The position numbers were made by a program, and so were the translations under genes. Below the pieces are notes generated by a model, which was not told the DNA's origin, searched no databases, and worked only from the letters and a program-made list of their open reading frames with translations. From contig JAHBXE010000010.1 of NCBI GenBank assembly GCA_019636625.1, positions 1-64,000 of the forward strand: a stretch of DNA of 64,000 nucleotides, in the 5' to 3' direction. Source of the stretch: Phycisphaeraceae bacterium (GTDB lineage: Bacteria > Planctomycetota > Phycisphaerae > Phycisphaerales > UBA1924). Of this stretch, positions 1 through 8,343 are shown piece after piece. The first letter of the stretch is position 1. The number at the start of each line of letters is the position of its first letter.

Positions 1-6
1 CCAACC

Positions 7-1119
7 ATGGCGACGGAACGCCTCCTCACCCCCACCACCATCGCGCCCGAAGAGGAACAGATCAACTGGTCCCTTCGACCCACCCAGATCACCGACTACA
101 TCGGCCAGGCCGACCTCATCGAACGCCTCAAGATCGCCATGCAGGCCAGCCGCCAGCGCGCCGACCCCATGGAGCACATCCTCCTCCACGGCCCGCCCGG
201 CCTGGGCAAGACCACGCTCGCCCACGTCATCGCCAATGAAATGGGCAGCAAGGTCTGCATCACCAGCGGACCCGCCCTCGCCCGCCCAACCGACCTCGTC
301 GCCTCCCTCAAGCGCCTGTCCCGCGGCGACATCCTCTTCATCGACGAGATCCACCGCCTCCCCATCGCCATCGAGGAGTTCATCTACCCCGCGATGGAAG
401 ACTTCCGCATCGACATCCTCCTCGACTCCGGCATCCACGCCCGCACCGTCCAGATCCCCTGCGAACCCTTCACCCTCATCGGCGCCACCACCCGCGCCGG
501 CCTCCTCTCCGCCCCGCTCCGCTCCCGCTTCGGCCTCGTCCACCACCTCAAGTACTACTCCACCGACGAACTCCTCACCATCCTCAAACGCTCCTGCCAA
601 CTCCTCAACATCAACCACGACGGCGACGCCCCGCTCGCCACCATCGCCGCCCGCTCCCGCGGCACCCCCCGAATCGCCAACCGCCTCCTCCGCCGAGTCC
701 GCGACTACGCACAAGTCCGAGGCAGCGGCTCGTCTCCATCACCTGTTCACCCCCTCACCTCTTCACCTGTTCACAAGCCGCCCCAAGCCCCGGTCTCCAC
801 TCCAACCGTCATTACACCGGACGCCGTCTCCGCCGCCCTCAAACTCGAATCCGTCGACCACCTCGGCCTCGACGACCTCGACCGCACCTACCTCCGAACC
901 ATCGCCACCGTCTACGAAGGCGGCCCCGTCGGCCTCGAGGCCGTCGCCGCCACGCTCAACGAAGACGCCGGAACGCTCGAAGACGTCGTCGAACCCTACC
1001 TCCTCCAGATCGGCTTCCTCGCCCGAACCCGCCGCGGCCGCCAACTCACCCGCCCCGCCGCCGAACACCTCGGCCTCAAGTGGACCCCGCCGGCCGCAGA
1101 GTCCCGCCTCTTCGAGTGA
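7..1119 (+). CDS. ruvB: Holliday junction branch migration ATPase RuvB
   Basis: RuvB is the AAA+ motor that, with RuvA, drives branch migration of Holliday junctions during recombinational repair. The 370-residue product has Walker A GPPGLGKTT at about residues 62-70, Walker B with DEIH at about 113-116, sensor 1 GATTR at about 159-163, an arginine-finger region LRSRFG, and the C-terminal winged-helix region ending near the GRQLTRPAAEHLG motif. It is longer than the usual 330-345 residues because of a Pro/Ser/His-rich insertion at about 239-267, between the lid and the winged helix. The ATG at position 7 is the earliest start visible; only six bases of upstream sequence are present, so the operon context (ruvA, ruvC) cannot be seen. 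Identity is very secure. Confidence 0.97.
   Translation: MATERLLTPTTIAPEEEQINWSLRPTQITDYIGQADLIERLKIAMQASRQRADPMEHILLHGPPGLGKTTLAHVIANEMGSKVCITSGPALARPTDLVASLKRLSRGDILFIDEIHRLPIAIEEFIYPAMEDFRIDILLDSGIHARTVQIPCEPFTLIGATTRAGLLSAPLRSRFGLVHHLKYYSTDELLTILKRSCQLLNINHDGDAPLATIAARSRGTPRIANRLLRRVRDYAQVRGSGSSPSPVHPLTSSPVHKPPQAPVSTPTVITPDAVSAALKLESVDHLGLDDLDRTYLRTIATVYEGGPVGLEAVAATLNEDAGTLEDVVEPYLLQIGFLARTRRGRQLTRPAAEHLGLKWTPPAAESRLFE
721..807 (+). repeat. Low-complexity insertion inside ruvB
   Basis: This in-frame stretch encodes a Ser/Pro/His/Val-rich segment absent from typical RuvB. At DNA level the 11-mer CACCTGTTCAC occurs at 740-750 and 764-774, separated by CCCTCACCTCTTCACC. The same CCCCTCACCTCTTCACC word recurs at 1782-1798 inside the next gene. 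It looks like a simple-sequence element of the type filling the nearby intergenic DNA, tolerated between the lid and winged-helix domains. Confidence 0.7.
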
Positions 1120-1120
1120 G

Positions 1121-1140
1121 CCGGGGCGTCCTCGCCCCGG
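1121..1140 (+). terminator. Palindrome immediately after ruvB stop
   Basis: An 8-bp perfect stem CCGGGGCG/CGCCCCGG with a TCCT loop begins two bases after the ruvB stop codon. It could end ruvB transcription, but there is no T-tract and a second copy lies at 1157-1176, so a dispersed palindromic repeat is an equal reading. Confidence 0.4.
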
Positions 1141-1317
1141 TCCCGGCTTTGGCGAGCCGGGGCGTCCTCGCCCCCGTTCCAACCACCCCATGCCCCCCGC
1201 CCCCCCCTCCTCCCCTCCTCCCCTCCTCCCCTCCGCCCCTCCGCCCTCCTCCCCTCCCTCCTCCCTCCTCCCTCCTCCCTCCTCCCTCCCCAGGCCGAAG
1301 GCCTCGACCGAAAGTAG

Positions 1318-1347
1318 CCGGGGGTTGTGCGCTTCGCACACCCCCGG
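1318..1347. repeat. Strong hairpin, GC-rich palindrome
   Basis: A left arm CCGGGGG-T-TGTGC pairs with GCACACCCCCGG around a short GCTTC loop, leaving one bulged base. A second perfect 7-bp hairpin (GCACCCC-GAA-GGGGTGC) follows at 1367-1383. These look like dispersed palindromic elements rather than gene parts. Confidence 0.55.
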
Positions 1348-1631
1348 TCCAGCCCATTACACCCCCGCACCCCGAAGGGGTGCCAGTACCCTCGCGCCAA
1401 TATCACACATTTGTATGCATCATGGTCTCCATCACCGTTCCACCTTCTCCTCAACGACACCTCACCCCCTGACCCCGTCACCCTCCCACATCGCCACGCC
1501 AACACTCCTTGTCTCGCCTTTCGCCTTTCGCCTCTCGCCTTTCTCCCCCGATGACCACCTTCGTGCCGACATCCCGCGGTCCTCGCCCCAAACCCCCTTG
1601 CATCCTTCCCGCCCCGTCGTATCTTCCCCGC

Positions 1632-2558
1632 ATGGTCGCCGATTCTTCCCATCTCGCTCCAACCCTCACCCCACTCTCCCCCGCCGATGAAGCCCTCTTC
1701 CAACGCTTCATCGAATCCGGCGCCTCCCTCCCCGCCCTCGCCGAATCCATCAAGAACCGCCCCCTCTCCATCCCCGTTCCCCCCCTCACCTCTTCACCCG
1801 TTCCTCCCCCCGACTCCCCGCCCTCCTCCGCCCCCTCCCCCCCTTCCCTTCCCTCCCTCTACCTCTGGTCCACCCAGCCCCACATCGCCGCCTGGATCGA
1901 CTTCCACGAACGCCAACTCCTCCTCGCCGACCAGCGCGAGATGCGTGCCTACCTCAAGGATGTCGCCAAGACCTCCCCAAACCCCATCGAACGCCGCCGC
2001 GCCGCCACCACCATCTTCCGCGCCCCACTCCCCCAAGGTGGCACGCCTCTCCGAGACGTGCGCAAATCTTCTCTCCTCATCCCCCAAAGCAACCCATCCC
2101 CCATCACATCCCGCAACACCGCCAACTCGAACAACCCTCCCTCCACACCTCCCCCACACACACCTGAGCATCACCCCCCGCCCCTCGCCCCCCCCTCCCC
2201 CGACATCTCCGACATCGCCGCGGCCAATCTCTTCCTCACCATCATCAACACCCCCCGCCGCCCCGCCAGCATCGCCACCCTCCGCGCCTTCTGCATGCCC
2301 TCCGCCAAGTTCGACGGTGTCCCGATTCCCACCGACCCGGCCTCCTTCAACGCCCGCGCCCTCGACATCCTCACCACACGTCCCATCTCCCGGCCAATGG
2401 TCATACGCCCCTCGCCCGATTCCTCCCCATCAATCGCCCGCTTCCTCTTCACCTGCGGCGACGTCACCAACTTCTCCCTCGAACTCCGCAGAGACTCCGG
2501 CGCCTGGCTCATCTCCCGACTCGAAGCCGGCCGCTTCCCGGAAGACAAGCCGCCCTGA
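1632..2558 (+). CDS. Hypothetical protein, Pro/Ser-rich inserts
   Basis: I do not recognise a characterised family. The ATG at 1632 is preferred because the longer frame starting at 1509 is translated from simple-repeat DNA. The 308-residue product has an N-terminal helical stretch, a charged region WIDFHERQLLLADQREMRA and NPIERRRAATTIFR that could be a DNA-binding or helical bundle segment, and a C-terminal globular part rich in hydrophobics ending SGAWLISRLEAGRF. Two Pro/Ser/Thr-rich linkers interrupt it; one carries the CCCTCACCTCTTCACC word shared with ruvB, and another a copy of a dispersed GGTGGCACGCC repeat. No signal peptide or membrane segment is evident. Regular codon usage and the folded-looking ends argue that it is a real gene. 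Confidence 0.6.
   Translation: MVADSSHLAPTLTPLSPADEALFQRFIESGASLPALAESIKNRPLSIPVPPLTSSPVPPPDSPPSSAPSPPSLPSLYLWSTQPHIAAWIDFHERQLLLADQREMRAYLKDVAKTSPNPIERRRAATTIFRAPLPQGGTPLRDVRKSSLLIPQSNPSPITSRNTANSNNPPSTPPPHTPEHHPPPLAPPSPDISDIAAANLFLTIINTPRRPASIATLRAFCMPSAKFDGVPIPTDPASFNARALDILTTRPISRPMVIRPSPDSSPSIARFLFTCGDVTNFSLELRRDSGAWLISRLEAGRFPEDKPP
2037..2061 (+). repeat. Dispersed GGTGGCACGCCTC repeat, copy A
   Basis: This 25-bp element begins GGTGGCACGCCTCTCC and closes with GAGACGTGC, giving an imperfect palindrome. It is translated in frame as GGTPLRDV. Related copies lie on the opposite strand inside the giant secretin gene (17669-17729) and in the 53.7 kb spacer. Confidence 0.6.
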
Positions 2559-2654
2559 ACAGCCACACCCCGGCACGAGAGCACACGCCAATCCCGACCA
2601 CGAACTCTGCCGGAAACTCCACCCAAATGGATGATCAACAAGGCAAGAGGCAAC

Positions 2655-2684
2655 CCCGAAGTTCGAGTCCTGTTTGGGCATCCC
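2655..2684 (+). pseudogene. Possible tRNA 3'-end remnant
   Basis: The segment contains a T-loop-like GTTCGAGTCC followed by TGTTTGGGCATCCC, resembling the T-arm and acceptor 3' half of a tRNA. No matching 5' acceptor, D-arm or anticodon arm was found upstream, so it is not an intact tRNA. It may be an old attachment-site remnant or chance. Confidence 0.2.
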
Positions 2685-2798
2685 AAAAATCTTCATTCGA
2701 GCTCCAAAGACCCTTGCATCGAGTTCCTGCTGAGGGTAATCTCGCAAGGGTTCCGCCCGTAGCTCATAGGCTGCGCGGCGTCATATGAGGAGAGACAA

Positions 2799-3518
2799 AT
2801 GTCAACAACGACCCGTGCCGCCCTTGGTTTTGCTCTGCTGGCCGCTTCCGCCGTCCACGCCGACGTCGTGGTGCCAAACAGCGCAGCCGGCGTCGAAGCC
2901 GACGGAACCTTCGCCCTCACCGCCACCGCCGCGGCCGGCCGCACCTTTCAGTTGACGATCGCCGCCAGCCAGCTCTCCGGCCTCGTCGGCCAGCAGATCG
3001 TGGGCTTGCAGTGGCGCCTCAACGGCGCTGCCGCCGCCGCATGGCCGCCGGCCAACGTCTCCTTCTCCTCGTGGGATGTGTTCATCGGACCCGGCGTCGC
3101 GCCGTCCTCCATGAGCAACACCTTCGCCAGCAACTTCAGCGGCGCCGCCACCCAGGTCCGCAGCGGCGGCTGGTCCGTGGACGCCGGCAGCTTCACCTTC
3201 GGCAGCGCGCCCAACGCCTTCGGCCCCACCCTCGACTTCACATCCCCCTACCTCTACACCGGCGGTGATCTGACCGTCGAGATGCGATTCTCCGCCCAGA
3301 CCGGCTCGACCACCACGCCGTCCTTCGACGCCGTGCTGGCGTCCGGCGGCCCCGCCAACGGCTGGGGCGCCGACTTCGCGGCGCGCTGGACGGGCAACGC
3401 CGCCGGAACCACCGGCTCCAACGGCAACTTCCTCGCCACAAACTTCGTCGTGCCCTCGCCGTCCGTGCTGGCCCTGCTCGGCCTCTCGATGGCCTTCGCC
3501 GGCCGCCGCGCCCGCTGA
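2799..3518 (+). CDS. Exported protein with PEP-CTERM-like tail
   Basis: The 239-residue product begins with a signal peptide (LGFALLAASAVHA, cleavage around residue 21). It ends with a short motif VPSPS, a hydrophobic stretch of about a dozen residues and a basic terminus RRAR, the arrangement of PEP-CTERM and related sorting tails. The middle is rich in Gly, Ser, Thr and Asn with a beta-rich look and no catalytic motif I can name. In PEP-CTERM systems such tails are thought to be processed by an exosortase during export; no exosortase is present in this window. It stands alone, converging on the sugar-nucleotide genes. The function of the mature domain is unknown. Confidence 0.8.
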   Translation: MSTTTRAALGFALLAASAVHADVVVPNSAAGVEADGTFALTATAAAGRTFQLTIAASQLSGLVGQQIVGLQWRLNGAAAAAWPPANVSFSSWDVFIGPGVAPSSMSNTFASNFSGAATQVRSGGWSVDAGSFTFGSAPNAFGPTLDFTSPYLYTGGDLTVEMRFSAQTGSTTTPSFDAVLASGGPANGWGADFAARWTGNAAGTTGSNGNFLATNFVVPSPSVLALLGLSMAFAGRRAR

Positions 3519-3520
3519 CG

Positions 3521-4495
3521 TCAGAAGTTCGGCGTCGGCGCCCGGAAACTCGCAAAGTCGATCGAACGGAAGTACGCGATCGTCTTCGCAAGCCCCTCGC
3601 GCAGCGCCACCGTCGGCTGCCAGTTCAGATGCTTCTGCGCCAGCGCGATGTTCGGCTGGCGCTGCGTCGGATCATCCTCGACCGCCGGCTTGTACACGAT
3701 CTTCGACCGCGACCCCGTCAGCTCAAGCACGATCTCCGCGAGCTGCTTGATCGTGAACTCCCCCGGGTTGCCGATGTTGACCGGACCAAAGAACGTATCC
3801 GGCCCGTTCATCATCCGGATGATCCCCTCGATCAGATCATCCGCGTAGCAGAACGACCGCGTCTGCGACCCGTCCCCGAAGATCGTGATGTCCTGGTTCA
3901 GCAGCGCCTGCCGGATGAAGTTGCTCACCACCCGACCGTCGTACGGGTGCATCCGCGGCCCGTACGTATTGAAAATCCGCACGACCCGGATGTTCAACTT
4001 GTGCGCCCGGTGGTAATCAAAGAACAACGTCTCCGCCGCCCGCTTCCCCTCGTCGTAGCACGCCCGCGGCCCGATCGGGTTCACGTTCCCGCGGTAACTC
4101 TCCGGCTGCGGATGAACCTCCGGATCCCCGTACACCTCGCTCGTCGAGAACTGCAGGATCTTGGCCCGGCATCGCTTGGCCATCCCCAGCATGTTGATCG
4201 CGCCCATCACGCTCGTCTTCATCGTCTTGATCGGGTTGTACTGGTAGTGCCCCGGAGCCGCCGGGCAGGCCGCGTTGTAGATCTCGTCCACTTCCAGCGA
4301 GATCGGGTGGATCACATCATGCCGGATGAACTCGAAGTTCTTCCGCCCCAGCAGGTGCTCGATGTTCGTCTTCTGGCTCGTGAACAGGTTGTCCAGGCAG
4401 ATGACGTCGTGCCCCTGCTCGACCAGCCGGTCGCACAGGTGGGACCCGAGAAACCCGGCGCCGCCGGTAACGAGGATGCGCTTGACCTTGTGCAT
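3521..4495 (-). CDS. UDP-glucuronate decarboxylase-type SDR epimerase
   Basis: A member of the extended short-chain dehydrogenase family whose closest pattern is UDP-glucuronic acid decarboxylase, which makes UDP-xylose for surface polysaccharides. The 324-residue chain has the NAD-binding GGAGFLG at 11-17, the STSEVYGDP segment at about 117-125 and the catalytic YDEGK at 147-151 (Tyr and Lys). Later segments [10 protein letters not shown] and [12 protein letters not shown] also match this group. It starts four bases beyond the stop of hldD, so the two are probably cotranscribed. dTDP-glucose dehydratase is less likely given the YDEGKR and HPQPESYRG motifs. Confidence 0.87.
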   Translation of the reverse strand: MHKVKRILVTGGAGFLGSHLCDRLVEQGHDVICLDNLFTSQKTNIEHLLGRKNFEFIRHDVIHPISLEVDEIYNAACPAAPGHYQYNPIKTMKTSVMGAINMLGMAKRCRAKILQFSTSEVYGDPEVHPQPESYRGNVNPIGPRACYDEGKRAAETLFFDYHRAHKLNIRVVRIFNTYGPRMHPYDGRVVSNFIRQALLNQDITIFGDGSQTRSFCYADDLIEGIIRMMNGPDTFFGPVNIGNPGEFTIKQLAEIVLELTGSRSKIVYKPAVEDDPTQRQPNIALAQKHLNWQPTVALREGLAKTIAYFRSIDFASFRAPTPNF

Positions 4496-4499
4496 GCGG

Positions 4500-5531
4500 C
4501 TACAGGGTAGCGGAGGACTCGCTCAGAAACTTCGCGTACGCCCCCATGGCCCGCACCGGATCATGCTTGGGCTTCCACCCCAGGCCGCGGGCCGTCTCCG
4601 TCATGTCGGCGCAGGTGTAGTCCTGGTAGAAGCGGCGGATATCCGGGGGCATGTCGAAGTAGTCGGTCGGGCGTTCCTGATCGGAAAGGCCCAGGGCGGC
4701 GCGGATGGCATCGGCAATCTGGTTGAAGGAAGTGGCCACCCCGGACCCGAGGTTGTAAACCCCCGGGCGCGGCGCTCGCTTGCCCAGCCCCGCCGCGGCC
4801 AGCGTGCAGTCCACGACGTCGTCCACGTACACCTGGTCACGGGCCTGCGTCCCGTCGGCGAAGAGTCGCGGCGAACGGCCGGCCAGAACCTGCATCGTCA
4901 ACTGGTACACCATCGACGCCATCTTGCCCTTGCGCGCCTCGCCGGGACCAAAGACGTTGAAGTACCGCAGGCCCACCACCATCGGCTCACGGTCGCGGCG
5001 CTTGGCGGTGCGCTCGGCGAAACGCCGGTGCTCGCACTCCATCAGCCACTTGGAGAAGCCGTAGACGTTGTTGGGCTTGCCCGCCGCGCCGAGCGGGAAG
5101 GGCTTGCGCTGGGCGGTCTGGGGCGGCGTGCCGTACGTCGCGGCGCTGGAGGCGTAGACGAGCGGCGTGCGCGCCTCATCGCAGGCCTCGAGCATGGCGG
5201 AGAAGCCCTCGACGTTCTCGCGGAGCATCGTGGTCTCGCTCGAGACCGTGGTGTCGGTGATGGCGCCGATGTGGAAGACAGCCTGCGCCGGGTAGGTTTC
5301 GAGAACTTCGGCGAAGTCGATCTCGCTGGTGGAGAGGCTGATGACGCTGCCGTCGAAGGGGCCAGCGGCGCGCCGCTCGCAGGCCTCGACGAGGTTGGCG
5401 AAGGACCCGCTGCGGAACGAATCGATGACGACCACGAACGGCCTGGGCGACCGGGCGAGCAGGGCCGCGGTGAGGTTGGCGCCGATGAAGCCGGCGCCGC
5501 CGGTGACGATGTACGTTGGGCGCTTGGCCAT
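4500..5531 (-). CDS. hldD: ADP-L-glycero-D-manno-heptose-6-epimerase
   Basis: HldD epimerises ADP-D-glycero-D-manno-heptose to the L-glycero form used in the LPS inner core. The 343-residue protein has Rossmann motif GGAGFIG at 11-17, SSAATYG at 128-134 and catalytic YGFSK at 157-161. HldD-like landmarks include [28 protein letters not shown] and [11 protein letters not shown]. It lies between pstB and the UDP-glucuronate decarboxylase gene on the same strand, 24 bp after pstB, so it may be read through from the phosphate operon. With kdsD and kdsC further right it indicates a heptose- and Kdo-containing LPS. Confidence 0.88.
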   Translation of the reverse strand: MAKRPTYIVTGGAGFIGANLTAALLARSPRPFVVVIDSFRSGSFANLVEACERRAAGPFDGSVISLSTSEIDFAEVLETYPAQAVFHIGAITDTTVSSETTMLRENVEGFSAMLEACDEARTPLVYASSAATYGTPPQTAQRKPFPLGAAGKPNNVYGFSKWLMECEHRRFAERTAKRRDREPMVVGLRYFNVFGPGEARKGKMASMVYQLTMQVLAGRSPRLFADGTQARDQVYVDDVVDCTLAAAGLGKRAPRPGVYNLGSGVATSFNQIADAIRAALGLSDQERPTDYFDMPPDIRRFYQDYTCADMTETARGLGWKPKHDPVRAMGAYAKFLSESSATL

Positions 5532-5555
5532 GGGTCCGGGATGGTAGGAGCGGGA

Positions 5556-6452
5556 TCAGCCGAAGCGGCCGGAGATGTACTGCTCGGTGAGGGGCTTGCT
5601 GGGGTTCTGGAAGATCTTCGCGGTCTGGTCGACCTCGACAAGTTCGCCGAGGTACATGAAGGCGGTGTAGTCGGAGACGCGGGCGGCCTGCTGCATGTTG
5701 TGGGTGACGATGATGATGGTGAGGCGGGACTTGAGTTCGTACATGAGTTCCTCGATCTTGCCCGTGGCGACGGGATCGAGGGCGCTGGTGGGCTCGTCGA
5801 AGAGGACGATTTCGGGCTCGATGGCGAGGGCACGGGCGATGCAGAGGCGCTGCTGCTGTCCGCCGGAAAGGTCGTACGCCTGCTTCTTCAGGCGGTCCTT
5901 CACTTCATCCCAGAGCGCAGCGCCGCGGAGCGCGACCTCGACGCGGCCTTCGAGTTCGGAGCGGGACTTGAGGCCGCGGAGGCGAAGGCCGTAGGCGACG
6001 TTCTCGTAGATGGACTTGGGGAAGGGGTTGGGCTTCTGGAAGACCATGGAGATGCGCATGCGCATTTCGATGGGGTTGACGGCGCGGTCGACGATGTTGA
6101 TGCCGCCGGGGTTGAGGATGATGCGGCCGTCGTAGCGGGTGTTGGGGTAGAGGTCGTGCATCCGGTTGAAGCAGCGGAGGAGGGTGGTCTTGCCGCAGCC
6201 GGACGGGCCGATGAGGGCGGTGACGTGGTTTTCGAGGAGTCGGAGGGAAACGTTCTTGACGGCCTGGTGGGTGCCGTAGAAGAAGTTGAGGTTCTGGACT
6301 TCGGCCTTGACGGTGGCGGGCGGCGTGGCGGGCGCGGGCGTGCCGAGGGGTTCGGGCTTGATGGATGTGGGGCTCACGCTCACGGGGATTTCCGGTCGGG
6401 GGAGGGGGGGAAGGGTCCGCCTGGGTTCGACACCGATGCCGCGGGTCACCAC
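5556..6452 (-). CDS. pstB: Phosphate ABC transporter ATPase PstB
   Basis: PstB is the cytoplasmic ATPase of the high-affinity phosphate importer PstSCAB. The 298-residue chain has Walker [10 protein letters not shown] at 82-90, signature LSGGQQQR at 195-202 and Walker B IVLFDEP at about 215-221, followed by SALDP and the H-loop THNMQQA. An extra Pro-rich N-terminus of roughly 45 residues precedes the usual start of the fold. The start codon is GTG, chosen because a textbook AGGAGG lies a few bases upstream inside the 3' end of pstA. It overlaps pstA by 7 bp, which suggests coupling. It is the last pst gene; no phoU follows. Confidence 0.96.
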   Translation of the reverse strand: MVTRGIGVEPRRTLPPLPRPEIPVSVSPTSIKPEPLGTPAPATPPATVKAEVQNLNFFYGTHQAVKNVSLRLLENHVTALIGPSGCGKTTLLRCFNRMHDLYPNTRYDGRIILNPGGINIVDRAVNPIEMRMRISMVFQKPNPFPKSIYENVAYGLRLRGLKSRSELEGRVEVALRGAALWDEVKDRLKKQAYDLSGGQQQRLCIARALAIEPEIVLFDEPTSALDPVATGKIEELMYELKSRLTIIIVTHNMQQAARVSDYTAFMYLGELVEVDQTAKIFQNPSKPLTEQYISGRFG

Positions 6453-7360
6453 TTGATCCTCCTGCGGATTCGGTGCCGCACCACAATAGCGGCCGCGTTC
6501 AGACCGAGCGTGACCACCATGAGGACGACCCCGGCGGCCGCGGCGTTCTTCAAGAACTCTTCACCCGGGCGGGAAACCCAGTTGAACATCTGGATGGGGA
6601 GGACGGTGAAGGGGGACATGATCCACTTGAAGGGTTGGATCTGGAGTGCGGGGTCGACGACGATCGGAGACGGGGGGAGGAAGGCGATGAAGGTGAGGGC
6701 GCCGATGGTGACGAGGGGGGCGGTCTCGCCGATGGCCCGGGAGATGCCGATGATGACGCCGGTTCCAATGCCGCCGGCGGAGTAGGGGAGGAGGTGGTGC
6801 CGGACGACCTCGAGGCGGGTGGCGCCGAGGGCGTAGGCGGCCTCGCGGATGTGCTTGGGGATGGCGCGCATGGCCTCGCGCGTGGCGACGATGACGATGG
6901 GGAGGATGAGGAAGGCGAGGGTAAGACCGCCGGAGAGGATGCTCTGGCCGAAGTGGAACTGGTAGACGAACAGCCCGAGGGCCATGAGGCCGTAGATGAT
7001 GGACGGCACGCCGGCGAGGTTGACGATGTTGATCTCGATGATGGTGGTGAACCAGTTCTTACGGGCGTATTCCTCGAGGTAGATGCCGGCGGCGACGCCG
7101 AGGGGGATGGCCGTGCAGGCGGTGACGAGGATGACGAGGATGGAGCCGACCCAGGCGGAGAGGATGCCGGCCTGCTGGGGCCTGCGGGAGGGGAAGGAGG
7201 TGAGGAACTGCCAGTCGATGCGGGAGAGGCCCTGGATGCACAGGTTCGTGAGGAGGGCGGCGAGGGCGGAGAGGACGACGACGGCGCAGGCCCAGCCCAG
7301 GATGTTGAACGCGGCGTCGCGTCGTCTTCCACGGGCGATCATGGCGCGGGCGTCGAGCAT
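6446..7360 (-). CDS. pstA: Phosphate ABC transporter permease PstA
   Basis: PstA is one of the two membrane subunits forming the phosphate channel. The 304-residue product has about six hydrophobic segments and the binding-protein-dependent permease signature region [29 protein letters not shown] with the EAA-loop glycine. The ATG overlaps the pstC stop by one base (TGATG) and has AGGAG six bases upstream, so translation is likely coupled to pstC. The order S-C-A-B is the canonical operon order. Confidence 0.95.
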   Translation of the reverse strand: MLDARAMIARGRRRDAAFNILGWACAVVVLSALAALLTNLCIQGLSRIDWQFLTSFPSRRPQQAGILSAWVGSILVILVTACTAIPLGVAAGIYLEEYARKNWFTTIIEINIVNLAGVPSIIYGLMALGLFVYQFHFGQSILSGGLTLAFLILPIVIVATREAMRAIPKHIREAAYALGATRLEVVRHHLLPYSAGGIGTGVIIGISRAIGETAPLVTIGALTFIAFLPPSPIVVDPALQIQPFKWIMSPFTVLPIQMFNWVSRPGEEFLKNAAAAGVVLMVVTLGLNAAAIVVRHRIRRRIKW

Positions 7361-8304
7361 CAGTACTCCTGGCGGAAGCGCCGCCTGAGGTAGTGGCCGA
7401 GGAGGTTGAACACCATGGTCATGATGAACAGGCTGAGGCCGACGGCGAAGATGGTCTGGTAGCCGATGCTGTCGTGGGGGTTGTCGCCCATGCTGACCTG
7501 GACGATGAAGGCGGTCATGGTCTGGGCGGGTTGGGTGGGGTTGAGCGTGAAGCTGGGCTGGCCGCCGGCGGCGATGGCGACGATCATGGTTTCGCCCACG
7601 GCGCGGGCGATGGCGAGCGTGTAGGCGGCGCCGATGCCCGAGAGCGCGGCGGGATAGACGACACGGATCGCGGTCGCGAGCTTGCCGGCGCCCATGGCGT
7701 AGGAGCCTTCGCGGAGGAGCATGGGGACGGCCCGCATGGCGTCTTCGGAGAGCGAGCTGACGTAGGGCACGATCATGATGCCCATGACCAGCCCGGCGGA
7801 GAGCATGTTGAAGGTGGGCAGGTCGGGGAGGATGGTGCCCTTGAGCAGGGGCGTGATGAACTGGAAGGCGAAGTAGCCGTACACGACGGTCGGTACGGCG
7901 CTGAGCATTTCCATGATGGGCTTGACCACTTCACGGAGGCGGGCGGGGGCGAACTCGCTGAGCCAGATGGCGAGGATGGTGCCCACGGGCATGGCGACGG
8001 CAAGGGCGACGGTGGTCGTGACGACGGTGCCGGTGACCAGGGGCAGGATGCCGTAGCGGGGCGGTTCGAAGAGGGGTGTCCACATCGTGGACGTGAGGAA
8101 CTCCCAGAGGGGGACGGTGTTGAAGAAGGGGAGCGATTCGGTGACGAGGATGTAGACGATGCCGCCGGTGATCGCGACGGAGAAGACGGCGGCGAGCATG
8201 AGCAGGAACTCGATGCCGGCCTGGACAGGGCGGACCCGCTTGACGGCGCGCAGCGTGCCGAGAGACCCGCCGCGCCCCGCCAAGGATGTTGGAACGGTCG
8301 TCAA
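7360..8304 (-). CDS. pstC: Phosphate ABC transporter permease PstC
   Basis: PstC is the partner permease of PstA. The 314-residue protein has an N-terminal cytoplasmic segment, a first membrane helix near residues 31-53, the substrate-gating region ending LSEFAPARLREVVKP, and the EAA-like loop EGSYAMGAGKLATAIRVV with following Gly. The frame opens with TTG at 8304, preceded by GGAG at suitable spacing, and no better ATG exists before the first helix. It follows pstS by 39 bp. Confidence 0.94.
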   Translation of the reverse strand: MTTVPTSLAGRGGSLGTLRAVKRVRPVQAGIEFLLMLAAVFSVAITGGIVYILVTESLPFFNTVPLWEFLTSTMWTPLFEPPRYGILPLVTGTVVTTTVALAVAMPVGTILAIWLSEFAPARLREVVKPIMEMLSAVPTVVYGYFAFQFITPLLKGTILPDLPTFNMLSAGLVMGIMIVPYVSSLSEDAMRAVPMLLREGSYAMGAGKLATAIRVVYPAALSGIGAAYTLAIARAVGETMIVAIAAGGQPSFTLNPTQPAQTMTAFIVQVSMGDNPHDSIGYQTIFAVGLSLFIMTMVFNLLGHYLRRRFRQEY

Positions 8305-8343
8305 GAAAGGCTCCGGGCGAAGCGTGGGCAGAGGCGCTGGGGC

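Larger units (their letters stand above)
1120..1631. repeat. Repeat-dense intergenic spacer after ruvB
   Basis: No convincing gene lies here. The segment opens with two copies of the palindrome CCGGGGCGTCCTCGCCCC (1121-1140 and 1157-1176). A long pure pyrimidine tract of CCTCC repeats follows (about 1197-1291), then two further hairpins (1318-1347 and 1367-1383). A block of CGCCTTTCGCC-type repeats lies around 1513-1545. Open frames across it are an artefact of composition. Confidence 0.75.

Noticed and set aside
236-1690. Ser/Pro-rich 484-codon frame overlapping ruvB
   Set aside because: A +1-type shadow of ruvB continuing through simple-repeat DNA.
4326-6785. 819-codon plus-strand frame over hldD and pstB
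   Set aside because: Antisense to well-identified genes with no recognisable motif.
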